12,491 nucleotides of DNA from a bacterium (GTDB taxonomy: Bacteria > Bacillota > Clostridia > Oscillospirales > Oscillospiraceae). Within the stretch, counting starts at the first letter, position 1. Every line of letters starts with the position of its first letter. A program made the translations under genes and the position numbers. Shown here in pieces: positions 12,428 to 12,491 of this stretch. The stretch covers positions 1 to 12,491 of the forward strand of contig JAHYYS010000071.1 of assembly GCA_019424865.1 (NCBI GenBank), in the 5' to 3' direction. Below the pieces are notes generated by a model. It saw only the letters and a list, made by a program, of their open reading frames with translations. It made no database searches and was not told the DNA's origin.

Positions 12428-12491
12428 TGGAGCTAGTGGTGGGAATCGAACCCACAACCTTCTCATTACGAGTGAGATGCTCTGCCATTGA
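12428..12491 (-). tRNA. tRNA-Thr(CGT), 5' end beyond the window
   Basis: On the minus strand the visible 64 nt give D-arm end AATGGCAGAGC, an anticodon arm TCTCA-CTCGTAA-TGAGA with anticodon CGT (reads ACG codons), T arm GTGGG-TTCGATT-CCCAC, acceptor strand CACTAGC, discriminator T and encoded CCA. About 12 nt of the 5' acceptor and D stem lie off the edge. Its sequence differs clearly from the truncated tRNA-Thr(CGT) 160 bp to the left, so the two are not recent duplicates. Confidence 0.93.

Overview
The window looks like chromosome from a high-GC, Gram-positive Clostridia of the Oscillospiraceae type (Flavonifractor / Lawsonibacter / Pseudoflavonifractor-like). This is inferred from the GC-rich, short-spaced Firmicutes-style genes with strong GGAGG ribosome binding sites, TTGNNN/TATAAT-type promoters, a DUF3048 lipoprotein, and tRNA genes that encode CCA. 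The genus cannot be fixed from this sequence alone.

Layout. Positions 1-101 hold the probable tail of a gene and its terminator. A small membrane-anchored protein of unknown function lies on the minus strand (135-470). A plus-strand group follows from a good promoter at 708-736: an AIM24/TIGR00266 protein, a DUF3048 lipoprotein and an Ogt-type DNA repair methyltransferase. Next is the magnesium transporter gene mgtE, with its own promoter and a ~340-nt leader of successive hairpins that ends in a long intrinsic terminator 46 nt before the start codon. This is the architecture of a transcription-attenuating riboswitch, but I do not find the M-box consensus. Two terminators separate mgtE from the convergent minus-strand operon lspA-rluD (lipoprotein signal peptidase and 23S rRNA pseudouridine synthase, overlapping by 26 nt).

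Upstream of lspA sits the oddest structure here: two nearly identical ~413-bp tandem units (6631-7455) made almost wholly of hairpins. Each unit carries a copy of the last 81 bp of the neighbouring FAD-dependent oxidoreductase gene, including its stop codon. That gene (7457-9037, minus) is intact and ends in a third copy of the 81 bp. An AT-rich divergent region separates it from a complete tyrosine recombinase (9377-10492, plus) that has no visible excisionase, replication or conjugation genes beside it. A cytoplasmic GH13 alpha-glucan hydrolase (10592-11905) follows, with its own promoter and a perfect terminator.

The right end is a structured, gene-free stretch. It holds several hairpins, a tRNA-Thr(CGT) gene reduced to its 3' half from the anticodon arm onward (12219-12266, minus), and the 3' part of an intact tRNA-Thr(CGT) running off the window (12428-12491, minus). 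The half tRNA, broken at the anticodon arm, is the usual mark of site-specific integration. Together with the orphan recombinase and the repeated gene tail it suggests that the right half of the window has been shaped by recombination.

Most gene functions are housekeeping (Mg2+ uptake, lipoprotein processing, rRNA modification, alkylation repair). The best candidates for something undescribed are the mgtE leader and the hairpin-rich repeat unit with its captured gene tail.
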